Shown here in pieces: positions 44,047-52,795 of a DNA stretch of 64,000 nt (position 1 is its first letter; the number at the start of each line of letters is the position of its first letter). The notes beneath the pieces are model-generated. The model was not told the DNA's origin. It made no database searches and worked only from the letters and a program-made list of their open reading frames with translations. Position numbers and translations under genes: made by a program. The DNA comes from Sphingomonas sp. Root710. Lineage in GTDB: Bacteria > Pseudomonadota > Alphaproteobacteria > Sphingomonadales > Sphingomonadaceae. The stretch lies in assembly GCF_001429065.1 (NCBI RefSeq), contig NZ_LMIB01000012.1, forward strand, positions 310,001-374,000, written 5' to 3'.

Positions 44047-44960
44047 ACGCAGCCGCCAGCAGCGTGTCTTCGCCGTCCCTGCCGCCCGTGCGCGGCCGGC
44101 TGACGGCGGACGCGCCGCTGGCGCCGCTTGTCTGGTTCAAGAGCGGCGGCGCGGCCGAATGGCTGTTCGAGCCCGCCGACGTGGACGACCTGAGCGAATT
44201 CCTGGGCGCGCTCGATCCAGCGGTGCCGGTGATGGGCCTCGGCCTCGGTTCCAACCTCATCGTGCGCGACGGCGGCGTCCCCGGCGTCGTGGTCCGCCTC
44301 GGCAAGCCTTTCGCGAAAGTCGAACGGCTCGACGCGGTGACCCTGCGCTGCGGCGGCGGGACGAGCGGTATCCTCGCCTCCTCCACCGCACGCGACGCGG
44401 GGATCGGCGGGATCGAATTCCTGCGCTCGATCCCCGGCACGGTCGGCGGCTTCGTGCGGATGAACGGCGGCGCCTATGGCCGCGAGGTCAAGGATGTGCT
44501 GGTCGAAGCGGACGTCGTCCTGCGCTCGGGCCAGCGCAAGATTCTCGGCCTGGCCGACCTGGGTTACACCTACCGCCACAGCGAGCTGCCCGAAGGCGCC
44601 ATCGTGGTGAGCGCGACCTTTCGAGGCCATATCGACGAACCAGCCGCGATCGGTGCCGAGATGGACCGCATTGCTGCCGAGCGCGAAGCGAGCCAGCCGT
44701 TGCGCAGCAAGACCGGCGGATCGACCTTCAAGAATCCGGACGGCCATAAGGCCTGGCAGCTCGTCGACGCCGCCGGCTGCCGCGGGCTGACGCGCGGCGA
44801 CGCGCAGGTCAGCGAAAAGCATTGCAATTTCCTGCTCAACCTCGGCGCGGCCAGCTCGTCGGATATCGAGGCTTTGGGCGAAGAGGTAAGGGACAAGGTG
44901 AAGGCACAGTCAGGCGTGACGTTGGAGTGGGAAATTCAGCGGGTGGGGGTGGCGAAGTGA
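44043..44960 (+). CDS. murB: UDP-N-acetylenolpyruvoylglucosamine reductase
   Basis: MurB is the FAD enzyme that reduces the enolpyruvyl group to give UDP-MurNAc. The 305-aa protein has VWFKSGGAAEWLFEP, the FAD-binding LGLGSNLIVRDGG (about 71-83), GIEFLRSIPGTVGG and the C-terminal SKTGGSTFKNP. The latter contains the serine proposed as proton donor. Lack of the extra type I C-terminal domain marks it as type II. The ATG at 44043 overlaps the preceding small gene. Confidence 0.96.
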   Translation: MNAAASSVSSPSLPPVRGRLTADAPLAPLVWFKSGGAAEWLFEPADVDDLSEFLGALDPAVPVMGLGLGSNLIVRDGGVPGVVVRLGKPFAKVERLDAVTLRCGGGTSGILASSTARDAGIGGIEFLRSIPGTVGGFVRMNGGAYGREVKDVLVEADVVLRSGQRKILGLADLGYTYRHSELPEGAIVVSATFRGHIDEPAAIGAEMDRIAAEREASQPLRSKTGGSTFKNPDGHKAWQLVDAAGCRGLTRGDAQVSEKHCNFLLNLGAASSSDIEALGEEVRDKVKAQSGVTLEWEIQRVGVAK

Positions 44961-45898
44961 GCCATAGCCCCCTTCACATCGCCGTTCTCATGGGCGGCTG
45001 GTCCTCGGAGCGCGAGGTGTCGCTGACCTCGGGCAACGGCGTCGCCGACGCGCTCGAGAGCCTCGGCCATAAGGTCACGCGGATCGACATGGATCGCGAC
45101 GTCGCGCTCAAGCTCGCGCAAGCGAAGCCCGATGTCGTGTTCAACGCGTTGCACGGCACCCCCGGCGAGGACGGCACGGTTCAGGGGATGATGGACCTGA
45201 TGGGGCTGACCTATACCCATTCGGGGCTGACCACCTCTGTGATCGCGATCGACAAGGAACTGACCAAGCAGCAGCTCATGCCGCACGGCATCCGCATGCC
45301 CCAGGGCACGATCGTCGCCAGCGAGAGCCTCTACGAGAGCGACCCGATCGCGCGGCCCTATGTGCTCAAACCGGTCAACGAAGGCTCTTCGGTCGGGGTC
45401 GCGATCATAAAAGAGCGTGACAATCACGGCACGCCGATTCATCGTGATTCGCATGGCCCGTGGCAGACCTTCGATACGTTGCTTGCCGAGCCCTTCATCC
45501 GGGGGCGCGAACTGACCGTCGCGGTGCTCGGTGATCGCGCCCTGTGCGTGACCGAGCTGGTCCCCAGCAGCGGCTTCTATGACTATGAAGCCAAATATAC
45601 CGACGGTCTGACCACCCATATCTGCCCCGCCGACGTGCCCCAGGACATCGCCGACGCAGCGATGAAGATGGCGCTCGACGCGCACCGGCTGCTCGGCTGC
45701 AAAGGCACGTCACGCTCCGACTTCCGCTGGGACGACGAGCAGGGCGAGGCCGGGCTCTATCTGCTGGAGGTCAACACCCAGCCGGGGATGACCCCGCTCA
45801 GCCTGGTGCCCGAGCAGGCGAAGCATATCGGCATGAGCTATGCCGATCTCGTCCAGGCAATCGTCGACGAGGCACTGGCGGAGAAAGCCATCGCATGA
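44957..45898 (+). CDS. ddl: D-alanine:D-alanine ligase
   Basis: This ATP-grasp enzyme makes the D-Ala-D-Ala dipeptide used by MurF. From GTG 44957 (GTGA overlap with the murB stop) it has 313 aa. Key parts are VLMGGWSSEREVSLTSG, NALHGTPGEDGTVQG (about 61-75), KPVNEGSSVGV and the C-terminal LEVNTQPGMTPLS. A Tyr in the active-site loop near SGLTTSVIAIDK is replaced as in other DdlB forms. It is in the usual place before ftsQ. Confidence 0.96.
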   Translation: MSHSPLHIAVLMGGWSSEREVSLTSGNGVADALESLGHKVTRIDMDRDVALKLAQAKPDVVFNALHGTPGEDGTVQGMMDLMGLTYTHSGLTTSVIAIDKELTKQQLMPHGIRMPQGTIVASESLYESDPIARPYVLKPVNEGSSVGVAIIKERDNHGTPIHRDSHGPWQTFDTLLAEPFIRGRELTVAVLGDRALCVTELVPSSGFYDYEAKYTDGLTTHICPADVPQDIADAAMKMALDAHRLLGCKGTSRSDFRWDDEQGEAGLYLLEVNTQPGMTPLSLVPEQAKHIGMSYADLVQAIVDEALAEKAIA

Positions 45899-46812
45899 CC
45901 GCCGCCCGCGCCCGATCCGCCGACCGCAGGCCCCGCCCCAAGGCGGCCCCCGCGCGCCGGGCGCCCGCCAAGCGCCGCGCGTCGACGCTGGACAGCGCGA
46001 TCGAGCAGTTGCCGATCTCCCGCGAGACGCTGCGCCGGACGGGCAACTGGGTGCTCGGCGGCGGCATCACCGTGGCGATCGTCGCCGGCCTGATCGCGAT
46101 GGGCATCCCGCAGATGATCGGCCTGCTGATCGCCGAGGGGATCGGCGACGCCGGGTTCAAGGTCCGCAACGTCGAGATATTGAACCGCCAGCAGGTCGAC
46201 AGCGCCTTCGTCTACGACGTCGCGATGCGGCAGCAGGCCCGGCCGATGCCGCTGGTCGATCTGGAGGGCACCCGCGCCGAACTGATGAAGCTGGGCTGGA
46301 TCGCCGACGCCCGCGTGTCCCGCCGCCTGCCCGACACGCTGGTCGTCGACATCGTCGAACGCGTGCCCACAGCGATCTGGCAATATCAGCACCGGCTGGC
46401 GCTGATCGATAAGGACGGCGTGGTGATCGGCCCGGTCGACGACCGCGCGATGCCCGATCTTCCGGTAGTGGTCGGCCCCGGCGCGAACCGGCGCGCGACG
46501 CAGCTTTCGGCGCTGATGTCGGCCGCGCCGTCGCTCAAGCCGCTGGTCACCGCCGCCAGCTGGCAGAGCGGCCGCCGCTGGGACATCATCTTCCAGTCGG
46601 GCGAGAAGCTGATGCTGCCCGAAGGCGACGACGAAGCCGCGAAGGCGCTTGCCTTCTTCGCGGTGGAGGACCGGCGCGCAGGCCTGCTGGGCAAGGGGCT
46701 GGTGTCGATCGACATGCGCGACCCCACCCGCGTGGTCGCGCGCATGTCGCGCGAGCCGGGCAGCAAGATCGAAGCGCCGGCACCGGCGCTCAGTGCGAAA
46801 TCGGTGACATGA
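45895..46812 (+). CDS. ftsQ: Cell division protein FtsQ
   Basis: FtsQ anchors the FtsQLB complex at the division site. The 305-aa protein has a basic, Arg/Pro/Ala-rich cytosolic start (about 1-48), one membrane segment (about 55-78) and a periplasmic POTRA domain beginning VRNVEILNRQQVDSAF. The later WIADARVSRRLPDTLVVDIVERVPTA, given here by its key parts WIADARV and RLPDTL, is typical of FtsQ. The ATG overlaps the ddl stop as ATGA. Confidence 0.93.
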   Translation: MTAARARSADRRPRPKAAPARRAPAKRRASTLDSAIEQLPISRETLRRTGNWVLGGGITVAIVAGLIAMGIPQMIGLLIAEGIGDAGFKVRNVEILNRQQVDSAFVYDVAMRQQARPMPLVDLEGTRAELMKLGWIADARVSRRLPDTLVVDIVERVPTAIWQYQHRLALIDKDGVVIGPVDDRAMPDLPVVVGPGANRRATQLSALMSAAPSLKPLVTAASWQSGRRWDIIFQSGEKLMLPEGDDEAAKALAFFAVEDRRAGLLGKGLVSIDMRDPTRVVARMSREPGSKIEAPAPALSAKSVT

Positions 46813-46822
46813 GGGTGGACCG

Positions 46823-48112
46823 GTGAGCTTGTGGGGAAAAGCCGTGGCATTACCGCAATCGCGTAACGATGGGCTGATCACGGCCATCGATATCGGATCG
46901 TCGAAGATATCGGCGCTGATCGCGCGGGCCGACGAGGCCGGCGAGCTCGAAGTGCTCGGCTCCGGCCAGCGCGAGAGCCGCGGCGTGCGGCGCGGCTATA
47001 TCGCCGACATGGAGGCAACCGAAGCGGCGATCCGCGAGGCCGTCGAACAGGCCGAGACGATCGCGCGCACCAATATCGACCATGTCTGGGTCAGCTTCTC
47101 GGCGGGGGGACTCGTCAGCGACGTGGCACAAGTCGAGGTCGACCTGGGCGGCGTGCAGATCGAACAGCAGGATATCGACGAACTGCTTCATCAGGGCCGC
47201 CGCTCGCTCAATCCCGAGGGGCGGATGGTGCTTCACGCCCAGCCGACGCTCTACACGCTCGACGGGCTCAACGGGGTGAAGAACCCGCTCGGCCTCCATG
47301 CCGACAAGCTGGGGGTCGAAATCCATGTCATCGCGGCCGAGCCTTCGCCGGTCCGCAACCTCGCGCTCTGCGTCCGCTCGGCGCATCTCGGGGTGCGTTC
47401 GATCGTAGCTTCGCCGATCGCGACCGGGGTTTCGTGCCTGACCGAGGAAGACCGCGAGATGGGGATAGCGCTGGTCGAGATGGGTGCGGGCGTGACCAAC
47501 GTCTCGCTGTTCGCGGGCGGTCTGCTGGTTGGCCTGACCTCGCTGCCGATGGGCTGCGCCGACATCACCGACGACATCGCTTCCGCCTTCAACATCCGCC
47601 GCGCCCAGGCCGAGCGGCTGAAATGCGTCCATGGCTCGGCGCAGAACTCTCCGCGCGACAATCATGAGATGCTGGAGATCGGTTCGCCCGAGGAGGTCGC
47701 CGACGGCTCCGAGCCGCCGCGCATCAGCCGCGCCCAGCTGATCCAGGTGATCCGCCTGCGGCTCGATCACTGGATGGATGCGGTCGCGAAGGCGCTGACC
47801 GAACTGGGCTATGTCGGCCCGGTCGGGCGTCAGGTGGTGCTGACGGGCGGCGGTGCGGAACTGCGCGGCATCGCCGATTATGCCCAGGGCGTGCTCGGCC
47901 GCAGCGTGCGGATCGGCCGCCCCCGGCACATGAGCGGCCTGCCCGACGCACATAGCGGCCCGGGCTTCGCGACGCTGGTCGGCCTCGCCCAGGTAGCGGC
48001 GACTAACCCCGCCGATCTGCGCCCCTTCGCCGCCGAGCCGCAGACCGTTCACCGCACGCAAGCGACCGGGCTGATGGCGCGGCTGATGACCGCGCTGAAG
48101 AGCGGCTACTGA
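46823..48112 (+). CDS. ftsA: Cell division protein FtsA
   Basis: FtsA is the actin-like membrane tether of the Z-ring. The 429-aa protein has the ATP-binding motifs LITAIDIGSSKISALI (about 18-33) and VEMGAGVTNVSLF, the 1C-domain region between them, and the later VVLTGGGAELRGI. The C-terminal tail ATGLMARLMTALKSGY fits the amphipathic membrane-targeting helix. The GTG start at 46823 follows the ftsQ stop by 10 nt. Confidence 0.96.
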   Translation: MSLWGKAVALPQSRNDGLITAIDIGSSKISALIARADEAGELEVLGSGQRESRGVRRGYIADMEATEAAIREAVEQAETIARTNIDHVWVSFSAGGLVSDVAQVEVDLGGVQIEQQDIDELLHQGRRSLNPEGRMVLHAQPTLYTLDGLNGVKNPLGLHADKLGVEIHVIAAEPSPVRNLALCVRSAHLGVRSIVASPIATGVSCLTEEDREMGIALVEMGAGVTNVSLFAGGLLVGLTSLPMGCADITDDIASAFNIRRAQAERLKCVHGSAQNSPRDNHEMLEIGSPEEVADGSEPPRISRAQLIQVIRLRLDHWMDAVAKALTELGYVGPVGRQVVLTGGGAELRGIADYAQGVLGRSVRIGRPRHMSGLPDAHSGPGFATLVGLAQVAATNPADLRPFAAEPQTVHRTQATGLMARLMTALKSGY

Positions 48113-48152
48113 CCATGGATTGCCACGCTTCACCCCGGTTAACCTCGAAATC

Positions 48153-48161
48153 TGTGGATAG
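48153..48161 (-). promoter_or_regulatory. DnaA box match upstream of ftsZ
   Basis: On the minus strand the sequence CTATCCACA differs from the consensus TTATCCACA at one position. It lies in the 139-bp gap between ftsA and ftsZ, about 90 bp before the ftsZ start. DnaA regulates ftsZ in Caulobacter, so a similar link is possible but untested here. Confidence 0.35.
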
Positions 48162-48251
48162 AGAGATTTTTCGCGTGCTTCGCCGAATCGCGTCTGGCAA
48201 GATTCACCGGACGACGTGCTTCAGCGGGCAGGGCCGCCAAGGAGAAAATCT

Positions 48252-49736
48252 ATGACGATCGAGTTCATGCGGCCGCAGGTCGACGAGCTGAAACCCCGGA
48301 TTGCCGTGATCGGTGTCGGTGGTGCGGGCGGAAACGCGGTCGCGAACATGATCGCTGCCGAGGTGCAGGGCGTCGACTTCATCGTCGCCAACACCGACGC
48401 GCAGGCGCTCAACGCCTCTCCTGCGGAGCGCCGGATTCAGCTCGGCCTGAAAATCACCCAGGGCCTTGGCGCCGGAAGCCGTCCCGAAATAGGACGGGCG
48501 GCCGCCGAAGAGACTATGGAGATGGTCGAGAAGGCACTCGACGGATCGCACATGTGCTTCATCGCCGCCGGCATGGGCGGCGGCACCGGCACCGGCGCCG
48601 CGCCGGTCATCGCCAAGGCGGCGCGCGACCGCGGCATCCTGACCGTCGGCGTCGTCACCAAGCCGTTCAGCTTCGAGGGCAACCGCCGCATGCGTTCGGC
48701 CGATGCCGGCATCGAGGAACTGCAGAAGCATGTCGATACCCTGATCGTCATCCCGAACCAGAACCTCTTCCTGATCGCCAACCCGAACACGACCTTCAAG
48801 GAAGCGTTCCAGATGGCCGACCAGGTGCTGCAGCAGGGCGTGCGCGGCATCACCGACCTGATGGTGATGCCCGGCCTGATCAACCTCGACTTCGCCGACG
48901 TCCGTTCGGTGATGAGCGAGATGGGCAAGGCGATGATGGGCACCGGCGAAGCGACCGGCGACAATCGCGCCATTGAGGCCGCCGAAAAGGCGATCGCCAA
49001 CCCGCTGCTCGACGGCGTCAGCCTGAACGGCGCGAAGGGCGTCATCGTCTCGATCACCGGCGGCGAGGATATGCGCCTGCTCGAAGTCGACGAGGCGGCG
49101 AACCATATCCGCCAGCTGGTCGACCAGGACGCGAACATCATCTGGGGTTCGGCCTTCAACAACGAGCTGGAAGGCAAGATCCGCGTGTCGGTGGTCGCCA
49201 CCGGCATCGAGGTCGACGCCGCGACGATGCCCGAGCCGGCCAAGAGCTTCAGCTTCCCGCCGCGCACTCCGGTACGCGACGACAAGCCATCGGTCGCGGT
49301 GCCGCAGGCCGCCGCCCCGCAACCGGCAGAGCCCGTCGCCGAGGCTGCGCCCGCGCCGCTGACCGCGCCCGCGATCGAGCCGGCCGTCGAGGTTCCCGCC
49401 GAGGAGCGCATCGTCCTCGAAGCACCCGAGGCTCCCGCCGAGCCGCTCGAACTGACGAACCTTTTCAACGACGAACTGCTGCTTCAGCCCGAGGCGGCGA
49501 TGCCGACCCCGGCGCCCGAGACGCCCGAACCCAATGGCCAGGACGACGCGCAGGGCAGCCGCCGCTGGGTGGCCGACGCCGAGCCGCCGCGCCGTCCCTC
49601 CTCGGCCGGCGCCACCCTGTTCGAGCGCATGTCGAACATCGCGCGCGGCGCCGCCAAGGCACAGGTCGAGCCCGAGGAGAACAGTGCGGAAAGCACCGAG
49701 ATCCCGCGCTTCCTGAATCGTCAAAGCAACCAGTAA
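48252..49736 (+). CDS. ftsZ: Cell division protein FtsZ
   Basis: FtsZ is the tubulin-like GTPase that forms the division ring. It has 494 aa from ATG 48252, which has GGAG 7 nt upstream. The GTPase core shows [14 protein letters not shown] (about 18-31), [14 protein letters not shown] (tubulin signature, about 107-120) and the T7 loop [12 protein letters not shown] long acidic, proline-rich linker (about 335-480) ends in the conserved peptide IPRFLNRQ, which binds FtsA and other partners. Unlike the genes before it, ftsZ has a 139-bp upstream gap that may hold its own promoter. Confidence 0.98.
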   Translation: MTIEFMRPQVDELKPRIAVIGVGGAGGNAVANMIAAEVQGVDFIVANTDAQALNASPAERRIQLGLKITQGLGAGSRPEIGRAAAEETMEMVEKALDGSHMCFIAAGMGGGTGTGAAPVIAKAARDRGILTVGVVTKPFSFEGNRRMRSADAGIEELQKHVDTLIVIPNQNLFLIANPNTTFKEAFQMADQVLQQGVRGITDLMVMPGLINLDFADVRSVMSEMGKAMMGTGEATGDNRAIEAAEKAIANPLLDGVSLNGAKGVIVSITGGEDMRLLEVDEAANHIRQLVDQDANIIWGSAFNNELEGKIRVSVVATGIEVDAATMPEPAKSFSFPPRTPVRDDKPSVAVPQAAAPQPAEPVAEAAPAPLTAPAIEPAVEVPAEERIVLEAPEAPAEPLELTNLFNDELLLQPEAAMPTPAPETPEPNGQDDAQGSRRWVADAEPPRRPSSAGATLFERMSNIARGAAKAQVEPEENSAESTEIPRFLNRQSNQ

Positions 49737-49745
49737 TCGGCCAGC

Positions 49746-49775
49746 CCCGGCCGGTCGCCAAATGGCGCGGCCGGG
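49746..49775 (+). terminator. Strong hairpin after ftsZ, likely dcw terminator
   Basis: CCCGGCCG (49746-49753) pairs perfectly with CGGCCGGG (49768-49775), and inside CGCCA-AA-TGGCG continues the stem after a two-base bulge. The hairpin starts 10 nt after the ftsZ stop. The following sequence TCTCGTCC is only moderately T-rich. Confidence 0.55.
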
Positions 49776-49846
49776 TCTCGTCCTGTCGTTCGGCCCCTAT
49801 TCATCTCTTGCGGACCACACAGCGAATGTCTGTAAGCGATGCGCCT

Positions 49847-51271
49847 ATGAAAATATTCCTCCACATTAGCGCCCTTGCGCTGCTTGCCGGCCTTCCGGCG
49901 CTTCCCGCCGCCGCCCAGATGGATGGACAGCTGGGCGAGGAACCGCTGATCGTCGATCCGATGAGTTCGGCGCGCGATGCGATGGCACGTGGCGACCCGG
50001 CCGAGGCGCTCGCCCGCTATCTGCGCGTGCTGGCGCGCGATCCCGGCGATCTCGACGCTCTGTCGGGCGCAGGTTCCGCCGCGCTCGCCGTTGGCGATGC
50101 CGATGCGGCGATCAACTTCTACGTCCGCGCCGAGAAGATCTCGCCACGTGACGGCCGGGTGAAGGCCGGCCTGGGATCGGCGCTCGTCCAGAAAGAGCAG
50201 CCGCGTGCCGCGCTGCGCCTGTTCGACACGGCGACCGATCTGGGCGTCGCGCCCTATGAGGTCGCGCTCGACCGCGGACTCGCCTATGATCTGCGCGGCG
50301 ACAACCGCAAGGCGCAGGCCGAATATGCCCTGTTGCTGCGCGTTCGCCCGAACGAGGCCGAAGCGAGCCGCCGTCTGGCGCTGTCGCTGGCGATGAGCGG
50401 CGACCGTGCGGGCGCGCTGGCGATCCTCGATCCGCTGCTGCGCAAGCGTGACATCCCGGCGTGGCGCGCGCGCGCCTTCGTGCTGGCGATGACCGGCGAC
50501 AGCGCCGGGGCGCAGGCCGCCGCCTATGCGGTGCTGCCGCGCTATCAGGCCGATGCGCTAAAGCCTTTCCTCGAGCGCCTGCCCTCGCTGAAAAGCGCGG
50601 AGAAGGCCGCTGCGGTCCATTTCGGCCACTTCCCCGAGGACAAGGTGCCGCTCGAAATGGCGGCGTCGAGCCCGGTCGCCTCCGTCAAGGCGTCTCCGGC
50701 CCCCAACACCCCGCCGCCGCCGCCGAAGTCCGCCAAGCCGGCGTTCGACAGCACCGGCCGGCTGGTGATGAAGGTCGATACGCTGGCCGCCAAGGCCGGA
50801 TCGGCCCCGATGGCCGGCATCGCCGGCGATGCGAGCGGCGATGGCGCGCCGACGGCGGCCGAGCAGCGCGCCAGCGACGCCCGCAGCCTCGCCGAGGACC
50901 GCCGAGCCGCGCAGAAGAAGGCCGCTGCCGAAAAAGCGGCCGCCGAGAAAAAGGCCAAGGCAAAAGAAGAGGCACAGGAGGCGGCCAAGGCCAAGAAGGC
51001 CAACCCGTCGCGCTACTGGGTGCAGATCGCCAGTGGCTCCTACAAGCCCGATCTCGACAAGGAATGGGACAAGCAGAAGTCGCGCCACGGCAAATTGCTG
51101 TCGGGCAAGTCGCCCTGGACGACGCCCTTCAAGGCAACAAACCGGCTGCTCATCGGCCCGTTCGCGAGCAGCGACGCGGCACAGGATTATGTCAACGAGG
51201 CGCGCGCCGCCGGACTGAGCTGCTTCCCGGTGACGACGTCCGCCGGGCAGAAGGTCGAACGGCTCAACTGA
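49847..51271 (+). CDS. Periplasmic TPR protein with C-terminal SPOR domain
   Basis: This 474-aa exported protein has the signal sequence MKIFLHISALALLAGLPALP and cleavage near AAAQ. About five TPR-like repeats follow (about 40-250). A Pro/Lys/Ala-rich linker with long AEKKAAAEKKAKAKEEAQ-type charged helices leads to a SPOR domain (about 395-474: YWVQIASGSYKPDLDKEW, then LLIGPFASSDAAQ). SPOR domains bind denuded septal glycan, so it probably works at the division site, which suits its position after ftsZ. ATG 49847 is preferred; in-frame starts at 49826 (ATG) and 49808 (TTG) exist. Confidence 0.85.
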   Translation: MKIFLHISALALLAGLPALPAAAQMDGQLGEEPLIVDPMSSARDAMARGDPAEALARYLRVLARDPGDLDALSGAGSAALAVGDADAAINFYVRAEKISPRDGRVKAGLGSALVQKEQPRAALRLFDTATDLGVAPYEVALDRGLAYDLRGDNRKAQAEYALLLRVRPNEAEASRRLALSLAMSGDRAGALAILDPLLRKRDIPAWRARAFVLAMTGDSAGAQAAAYAVLPRYQADALKPFLERLPSLKSAEKAAAVHFGHFPEDKVPLEMAASSPVASVKASPAPNTPPPPPKSAKPAFDSTGRLVMKVDTLAAKAGSAPMAGIAGDASGDGAPTAAEQRASDARSLAEDRRAAQKKAAAEKAAAEKKAKAKEEAQEAAKAKKANPSRYWVQIASGSYKPDLDKEWDKQKSRHGKLLSGKSPWTTPFKATNRLLIGPFASSDAAQDYVNEARAAGLSCFPVTTSAGQKVERLN

Positions 51272-51320
51272 CGCTTTATTAATCCGGACATGTCATGTTA
51301 GCCTCTTCGCGGGGGTTGGC

Positions 51321-51551
51321 ATGCGAAAAGCTGTATATTTTGCGTTGATGGCGCTGAGTGCGGCGCCGATTGGAGCTTCGACAGGACGGATGGAGACGGC
51401 GATAGCCGACGCCAAGCCGGTCGACTGGCTCTATCCCGAAATACCGGTGGACGACGAGGGCTGGCGCGGCCTGCTGCCCGTGATCCTGCTCGACACCGAG
51501 GCTGTGGTGGATAAGCCCGCGCCAAAGGATGTCCGCAGCGAACGGAAGTAG
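51321..51551 (+). CDS. Small exported protein
   Basis: This 76-aa protein has a clear signal peptide ([20 protein letters not shown]). The mature part of about 56 residues contains [20 protein letters not shown] and [14 protein letters not shown] is present upstream of the ATG at a suitable spacing. It lies between the SPOR protein and the dGTPase-like gene. No family was recognised, and it has no cysteine or lipobox. Confidence 0.6.
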   Translation: MRKAVYFALMALSAAPIGASTGRMETAIADAKPVDWLYPEIPVDDEGWRGLLPVILLDTEAVVDKPAPKDVRSERK

Positions 51552-51631
51552 GATCATCCTTCCCATCGCTTCGCGACAAGGAGGATTTTTGCTCCTCGAC
51601 TTCGCAATCGCCCTCGGCCATCACGGCGCCG

Positions 51632-52795
51632 ATGCCGACGCTCGCCCCCTATGCCACCGATCCCGCCCGCAGCCGGGGCAGGTTCCACGATCTCGGCGGC
51701 GGCGAGACACGAGGCCCGCGTGACGCCTTCCAGCGCGACCGCGACCGCATCATCCATTCGATCAGCTTCCGGCGGCTGCGCCACAAGACCCAGGTGTTCG
51801 TCGCCCCTGATGGCGATCATTATCGCGTCCGGCTGACTCACAGCCTCGAAGTGGCCCAGATCGGCCGCACCATCGCCCGCGCGCTCGGCCTGAACGAGGA
51901 CCTTACCGAGGCGTTGTGCCTAGCGCACGACATCGGCCACCCGCCCTTCGGCCATGCCGGCGAGGACGCGCTGCAGGCGGCGATGGCCGACGCCGGGGGC
52001 TTCGATCACAACGCCCATACGCTGCGGATGCTGACGCTGCTCGATTCCCCCTATCCCGCGCACGAGGGGCTGAACCTGAGCTGGGAGACGCTGGAAGGGC
52101 TCGCCAAGCATAATGGTCCGGTAAAGCGCCGCACCTGGGCGATGGCGGAAATCGACGCGCAATGGCCGCTCGACCTCGACAGCTGGGCGGGACCCGAGGC
52201 GCAGGTCGCGGCGCTGGCCGACGACATCGCCTATGACAATCACGACATCGACGATGGCGTCCGCGCCGGGCTGCTCAGCCTCGATCAGGTACTCACCGAT
52301 CCGCTCGTCAAATCGAACTGGGACAAGGTTCGCGCCCGCTATCCCGACGTGCCGACCGCACGGCTGCTGGGTGAATTGGTCCGCGAGCAGATCGGCTGCA
52401 TGGTCAACGACCTGCTCGCCGAAAGCAGCCGCAGGCTCGCCGAGGCCGCACCCCGCTCGGTAGAGGATATCCGCGCCGCGGGCCGCGCGCTGATCGGTTT
52501 TTCGGACGAGATGGCGGCGCGGGAAAAGGCACTGACCCGCTTCATGTATGCCAATCTCTATCATCATCCCGAGCAGCTGGAGATGGCGGCGCGGATGGCG
52601 GAGATCGTCGCCGGACTTGCCGCGCTCTATAAAGGCGACCCGGATCGCATGCCCGAAAACTGGCGCGCGCGCCTGCCTGCCGCAGAACCCGGTATTACCC
52701 GCCATGTCGGTGATTTCATCGCCGGAATGACCGATCGTTATGCCTTGTCCCGTTACCGCGAACTGATTGGTCCCATATCGATCGAGGGCTTCTGA
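51632..52795 (+). CDS. dGTPase-like HD-domain triphosphohydrolase
   Basis: This 387-aa enzyme belongs to the deoxyguanosinetriphosphate triphosphohydrolase-like family, which cleaves dNTPs to nucleosides and triphosphate. The HD metal ligands are visible: H70 in [13 protein letters not shown], and H99-D100 in [15 protein letters not shown], plus the Asp in [13 protein letters not shown]. The start is consistent with the RFHDLGGG and [12 protein letters not shown] signatures. It is the short form common in Alphaproteobacteria. The stop overlaps the next start (TGATG). Confidence 0.92.
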   Translation: MPTLAPYATDPARSRGRFHDLGGGETRGPRDAFQRDRDRIIHSISFRRLRHKTQVFVAPDGDHYRVRLTHSLEVAQIGRTIARALGLNEDLTEALCLAHDIGHPPFGHAGEDALQAAMADAGGFDHNAHTLRMLTLLDSPYPAHEGLNLSWETLEGLAKHNGPVKRRTWAMAEIDAQWPLDLDSWAGPEAQVAALADDIAYDNHDIDDGVRAGLLSLDQVLTDPLVKSNWDKVRARYPDVPTARLLGELVREQIGCMVNDLLAESSRRLAEAAPRSVEDIRAAGRALIGFSDEMAAREKALTRFMYANLYHHPEQLEMAARMAEIVAGLAALYKGDPDRMPENWRARLPAAEPGITRHVGDFIAGMTDRYALSRYRELIGPISIEGF

